Source: Oscillospiraceae bacterium
GTDB lineage: Bacteria; Bacillota; Clostridia; Oscillospirales; Oscillospiraceae
Length of the DNA: 7,801 nucleotides
NCBI GenBank assembly: GCA_017435245.1
Contig: JAFSFK010000200.1
Coordinates: 1 to 7,801 of the forward strand
Direction: 5' to 3'
A model generated the notes under the pieces. The model did not search any database, had not been told where the DNA came from, and saw only the letters and a list, made by a program, of their open reading frames with translations. Made by a program: the position numbers and the translations under genes. Below, piece by piece: positions 5,508 through 7,801 of this stretch; position 1 is the first letter of the stretch; each line of letters starts with the position of its first letter.

Positions 5508-6773
5508 TTAGAGTTCTTTCGTAATATAATCTTTCAATCTGCCGTAAAGGATAGGATCTACAATGGTTTCCACCAGGATGCCCTCAACCGTATAATCCAC
5601 ATTCAGCACCTGGGCGTTTTTGTGGAGGGTGTCCACCATGGAACCCATAGAATAAGGCAGCGTGACGATAATATGATGGCGGCTGTGGCCCAAGGTTCGC
5701 TCAATGGCTTTTAGCAGGTCATCCATACCCTGACCCGTGGCGGCGGACATTTTCACCACGTCCTCACCGATGGGGATCTCCTCGGCGCTCACCAGATCTG
5801 CCTTATTGTAGCAGCGCAGCACCTGGGTATCCGGCTTTGCCAGCTTGCGAATCAAGCTTTCCACCACGGCAATGTGCTCCTCACGGTTGGGATCAGCCGA
5901 ATCGATGACGTGCAAAAGAAGGTCTGCGTACTCCAGTTCTTCCAGGGTTGCCCGGAAAGCATCCACCAGATGGTGGGGAAGCTTGGCGATAAATCCCACA
6001 GTATCGGATAATACCACATCCAGATTGTCGGAAACCGTCAGTTGCCGGGAGGTGGTATCCAGGGTGTCGAACAACCGGTTATTGGCGGGGATGCCGGCAC
6101 CGGTGAGTTTGTTCAGCAAGGTGGATTTTCCTGCGTTGGTATAGCCCACGATGGCAACCACCGGCACAGAGTTTTTCATTCTGCGCTCCCGCTGGACGCC
6201 ACGGACCTGCCGCACCTGCTCCAGTTCGCTTTGCAACCGGGCAATCCGTTCACGAATATGCCGACGGTCGGATTCCAGCTTGGTCTCGCCGGGACCACGG
6301 GTACCGATGCCGCCACCCTGCCGGGACAGGCTCTTACCCATACCGGAAAGCCGGGGCAGCAAATATTTATACTGGGCAAGCTCCACCTGTAGCCGGCCTT
6401 CCCGGGTCTTTGCCCGCTGGGCAAAAATGTCCAGGATCAAAGCGCTGCGGTCCAGAACAGTAACCCCCAGGATTTCTTCCAATGCCCGGATGTGACCGGG
6501 AGAGAGCTCGTTGTCAAAGACCACCATGGTGGCCTCGGTGAACTCCACCAGCATCTTCACTTCCTGCGCCTTGCCCTCACCGATGAAGCTGTGGGAATCG
6601 GGAGTATGGCGATTCTGCAGGATCTTGCCGGTACAGAAGCCGCCGGCAGTTTCCAGCAGTGCTTCCAGTTCTTCCAGTGTCTCGTCGGTAGCCGTCTGCT
6701 CCTTGGTAAAGCAGTCGGCATTGAGTCCCACAAGCACCGCCCGCTCCTGTTTTGTTTCAAAGGTAGCTTCCAT
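5508..6773 (-). CDS. hflX: Ribosome-associated GTPase HflX
   Basis: HflX is a GTPase that binds the 50S subunit or 70S ribosomes, splits stalled ribosomes under stress, and acts in the cytoplasm. The 421-aa product has the HflX N-terminal domain (RAVLVGL at 11-17, VVFDNELSPGH at 84-94, LDIFAQRAKTREGRLQVELA at 114-133), the linker signature GGGIGTRGPGETKLESDRR (153-171), and a G domain: G1 GYTNAGKS (210-217), the TLDTTSR switch I segment (237-243), G3 DTVGF (257-261), G4 NKAD (323-326) and G5 near SAATG (343-347). A short C-terminal domain follows. The start at 6773 is chosen because GGAGG lies 4 nt upstream. The frame stays open further up, including an ATG at 6812-6810, but that lies only about 4 nt from the predicted transcription start and has no ribosome site. 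It is the first gene of the minus-strand train, with its own promoter, and is divergent from the lipoprotein gene. Confidence 0.97.
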   Translation of the reverse strand: MEATFETKQERAVLVGLNADCFTKEQTATDETLEELEALLETAGGFCTGKILQNRHTPDSHSFIGEGKAQEVKMLVEFTEATMVVFDNELSPGHIRALEEILGVTVLDRSALILDIFAQRAKTREGRLQVELAQYKYLLPRLSGMGKSLSRQGGGIGTRGPGETKLESDRRHIRERIARLQSELEQVRQVRGVQRERRMKNSVPVVAIVGYTNAGKSTLLNKLTGAGIPANNRLFDTLDTTSRQLTVSDNLDVVLSDTVGFIAKLPHHLVDAFRATLEELEYADLLLHVIDSADPNREEHIAVVESLIRKLAKPDTQVLRCYNKADLVSAEEIPIGEDVVKMSAATGQGMDDLLKAIERTLGHSRHHIIVTLPYSMGSMVDTLHKNAQVLNVDYTVEGILVETIVDPILYGRLKDYITKEL

Positions 6774-6776
6774 ATT

Positions 6777-6782
6777 TCCTCC
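6777..6782 (-). promoter_or_regulatory. Ribosome binding site fixing the hflX start (GGAGGA)
   Basis: GGAGG on the minus strand lies 4 nt before ATG 6773-6771. This decides for the 421-aa form of HflX over longer in-frame readings that would run into the promoter. Confidence 0.8.
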
Positions 6783-6822
6783 ACACGGCAAAAAGCCGCC
6801 GATAATAACCATAATTTGATTT

Positions 6823-6851
6823 ATTATATCATATTTTTTCTGTTCAAACAA
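6823..6851 (-). promoter_or_regulatory. Putative hflX promoter
   Basis: On the minus strand TTGTTT (6851-6846) is followed after 17 bp by TATAAT (6828-6823), which is preceded by TGA, giving an extended -10 (TGATATAAT). The expected start is near 6816, leaving a leader of about 43 nt with the GGAGG site. The -35 matches three of six bases, the -10 all six. The -35 lies about 31 bp from the -35 of the divergent lipoprotein promoter. Confidence 0.6.
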
Positions 6852-6882
6852 TGTTTTTCGCAAATTCTCCAAAGAAAAATCA

Positions 6883-6911
6883 TTGCCAATCGAAAGAAAA
6901 GCACTTATACT
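6883..6911 (+). promoter_or_regulatory. Putative promoter of the lipoprotein gene
   Basis: TTGCCA (6883-6888, five of six matches to TTGACA) is followed after exactly 17 bp by TATACT (6906-6911, five of six). The expected start near 6918 leaves a leader of about 22 nt that carries AAGGAG. The layout fits a primary (sigma-A type) promoter well. No operator palindrome stands out between it and the divergent hflX promoter. Confidence 0.65.
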
Positions 6912-6926
6912 GACATTATTCCAAAA

Positions 6927-6932
6927 AAGGAG
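6927..6932 (+). promoter_or_regulatory. Ribosome binding site of the lipoprotein (AAGGAG)
   Basis: AAGGAG with 7 nt to ATG 6940 fixes the start and makes the product begin with a clean lipoprotein signal peptide. It excludes the longer reading from the TTG at 6883, which lies inside the promoter. Confidence 0.82.
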
Positions 6933-6939
6933 AACGCAT

Positions 6940-7626
6940 ATGAAACATTTTCTGATCCTCGTATTGGCTGCCGCCCTTCTGTGCGGCTGCTCTGCTCCCC
7001 AGACAGCAACCGTTGAGACCCAGCCGCCGATCCAATTGCCGGAGCCTCAACTTTCAAACACGGAAGCACCCACCGAAGCACCCACCGAAGCGCCCACTGA
7101 AGCCACCAAGCCTCCCATATCTGAAAACACCGTTACATTCCAGTACTGTACAGAAGACCTGAAGGAATATGCTGTTATCACCGGCTTTGATCCCAACGGC
7201 AGCACGGTCTGGTCCTACGAAACACCCCATTTAGATATGGCTCAGATGGTTCGGGTATCTGATGTAGGCATCTGGCAGGACAGATATTATTTCATTGAGG
7301 ACCGCACTGTGGTTGCTTTGGATCTGGCCACCGGCGAAGTACTGTGGAAAAACAGCGACTTCATCGGCGCACCTGCCGGACAGGAAGCTATGTACATCGA
7401 CACCGACGGAACCGTATACCTGTGCGGTTATCTGGGACCGGATTTTTATGCCATCAGCTGTGAAGGCAAGACTCTGGCACGAACCGATTCCTTTGATCCC
7501 AATTGGTTCTGGCCCTACAAGCTTGAAAAAACAGGAGACGGCATCGTGATCTACTTTGAAGGCAGTCCGGATGGCTATATGGAAGGAGATCCCCACACAG
7601 TCACAGTCCCACTCCCTCTTACATAA
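6940..7626 (+). CDS. Secreted lipoprotein with PQQ-like beta-propeller repeats
   Basis: A 228-aa predicted lipoprotein of unknown specific function. The signal peptide has MKH, a hydrophobic core (FLILVLAAALL) and the lipobox LCGC, so Cys17 should be lipidated and the protein anchored outside the membrane. Residues 18-65 are a Pro/Thr/Glu-rich linker with an EAPT repeat (42-53), a likely flexible spacer from the membrane. From about 65 on, the protein looks like PQQ-type propeller blades: ITGFDPNGSTVWSYET (80-95), VVALDLATGEVLWKNSD (124-140) and FYAISCEGKTLARTDS (169-184). Their central glycines are about 44 residues apart, a blade-like period. The third copy has lost the terminal Trp. Only three or four blades fit, too few for a closed seven- or eight-blade ring, so it may be a partial propeller or pair with a partner. 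It stands alone, divergent from hflX and convergent with rpmE. I do not recognise a named family member. Confidence 0.88.
   Translation: MKHFLILVLAAALLCGCSAPQTATVETQPPIQLPEPQLSNTEAPTEAPTEAPTEATKPPISENTVTFQYCTEDLKEYAVITGFDPNGSTVWSYETPHLDMAQMVRVSDVGIWQDRYYFIEDRTVVALDLATGEVLWKNSDFIGAPAGQEAMYIDTDGTVYLCGYLGPDFYAISCEGKTLARTDSFDPNWFWPYKLEKTGDGIVIYFEGSPDGYMEGDPHTVTVPLPLT
7063..7098 (+). repeat. Three tandem 12-bp units encoding Glu-Ala-Pro-Thr
   Basis: Units at 7063-7074 and 7075-7086 are identical (GAAGCACCCACC). The third (7087-7098) differs at two wobble positions, and a decayed fourth (GAAGCCACCAAG, EATK) follows. The 12-bp period is in frame, so gain or loss of units would only change the linker length of the lipoprotein. 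Confidence 0.85.
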
Positions 7627-7632
7627 AATAAC

Positions 7633-7662
7633 GCAGCCATTGCTTTTCAGAGCAATGGCTGC
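7633..7662. terminator. 12-bp perfect hairpin after the lipoprotein gene
   Basis: GCAGCCATTGCT (7633-7644) and AGCAATGGCTGC (7651-7662) form a perfect 12-bp stem with a 6-nt loop, 6 nt after the lipoprotein stop. On the plus strand it is followed by ATTAAAAATC, with no T-run. On the minus strand it is followed by GTTATTTTAT, moderately T-rich. It may act in both directions as a transcript end or mRNA-stabilising stem, or as a back-up terminator for rpmE. The structure is certain; the role is inferred. Confidence 0.65.
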
Positions 7663-7700
7663 ATTAAAAATCAAAAACCCGCACGAGCATCGTGCGGGTT
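7663..7700 (-). terminator. Rho-independent terminator of rpmE
   Basis: On the minus strand a GC-rich 11-bp stem (AACCCGCACGA at 7700-7690 with TCGTGCGGGTT at 7686-7676, three-base loop) runs straight into TTTTTGATTTTT. It begins 5 nt after the rpmE stop. On the plus strand the same stem is followed only by CTTAATT, so weak bidirectional action is possible for the lipoprotein transcript. Confidence 0.87.
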
Positions 7701-7705
7701 CTTAA

Positions 7706-7801
7706 TTACTTCAGACCAAATCTCTTGTTGAAGCGATCAACACGTCCACCGGTGTCAACCAGCTTCTGCTTGCCGGTATAGAAAGGGTGGCACTTGGAGC
7801 A
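7706..7801 (-). CDS. rpmE: 50S ribosomal protein L31, C-terminal 31 residues (cut by window edge)
   Basis: The fragment begins [20 protein letters not shown] and ends [12 protein letters not shown], the standard C-terminal half of bacterial L31, a small 50S protein at the inter-subunit bridge. The CxxC followed by HPFYTGKQ is half of the zinc site of the Cys-containing form, which also serves as a zinc store in several bacteria; the upstream Cys lies outside the window. The stop TAA is followed directly by a strong terminator. It converges with the lipoprotein gene and is not part of the hflX train. Confidence 0.96.
   Translation of the reverse strand, partial: CSKCHPFYTGKQKLVDTGGRVDRFNKRFGLK

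Noticed and set aside
6774..6872. N-terminal extension of HflX by 33 residues, or a start at the ATG 6812-6810
   Set aside because: The extension crosses the predicted promoter, the ATG at 6812 is only about 4 nt from the expected transcription start and has no ribosome site, and GGAGG sits directly before the ATG at 6773.
6883..6939. Upstream TTG start of the lipoprotein frame
   Set aside because: The TTG is the first part of the -35 box; the added residues would spoil the signal peptide, and a good AAGGAG precedes ATG 6940.
1..7801. Phage, toxin-antitoxin, restriction, transposase or tRNA genes
   Set aside because: All significant coding space is explained by recognised housekeeping families plus one lipoprotein; I found no tRNA-like cloverleaf or mobile-element gene by reading.

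Overview
This 7.8 kb window looks like a chromosomal housekeeping segment of a low- to mid-GC Gram-positive bacterium, most likely a gut-type member of the Clostridia (Oscillospiraceae-like). The reasons are the dGTPase-like gene / dnaG / sigma gene order, the strong purine-rich ribosome binding sites, the Thr-Glu-Ala-Pro-rich lipoprotein, the zinc-type L31 protein and a short palindromic intergenic element of a kind I associate with such genomes. The taxonomic call is inference; there is no rRNA in the window.

Layout. Most of the window is one minus-strand gene train read from right to left: hflX (5508-6773), a 40-bp palindromic element, yigZ (4797-5438), a dGTPase-like HD hydrolase gene (3796-4800), dnaG (2002-3741), a first sigma-70 gene (1151-2005), a second and strongly diverged sigma-70 gene (117-1154), and the 5' end of cmk (97 to beyond the left edge). 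Three junctions (yigZ/dgt, dnaG/sigma 1, sigma 1/sigma 2) are ATGA stop-start overlaps, which points to translational coupling. Two minus-strand promoters are readable, one before hflX and one before dnaG; both have a TATAAT -10 with an extended TGn. Diverging from hflX is a plus-strand lipoprotein gene (6940-7626) with its own good promoter. It converges on the end of rpmE (7706-7801, entering from the right edge). Two hairpins lie between these, one of them a textbook terminator for rpmE.

How the genes fit together. The train combines dNTP pool control (dGTPase), replication priming (DnaG), promoter recognition (two sigma factors), pyrimidine nucleotide supply (Cmk) and ribosome rescue or quality control (HflX). 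It resembles the 'macromolecular synthesis' operon, with a duplicated and diverged sigma position.

The most interesting points are the paired sigma factors, each missing different hallmark residues (the 345-aa one keeps core-binding motifs but has an eroded DNA-recognition helix), and a Cmk whose Walker A lysine reads as glutamine. I see no CRISPR, tRNA, phage, transposase or defence genes. No stretch longer than 300 bases lacks a gene; the longest gap is the 166-bp divergent promoter region at 6774-6939.
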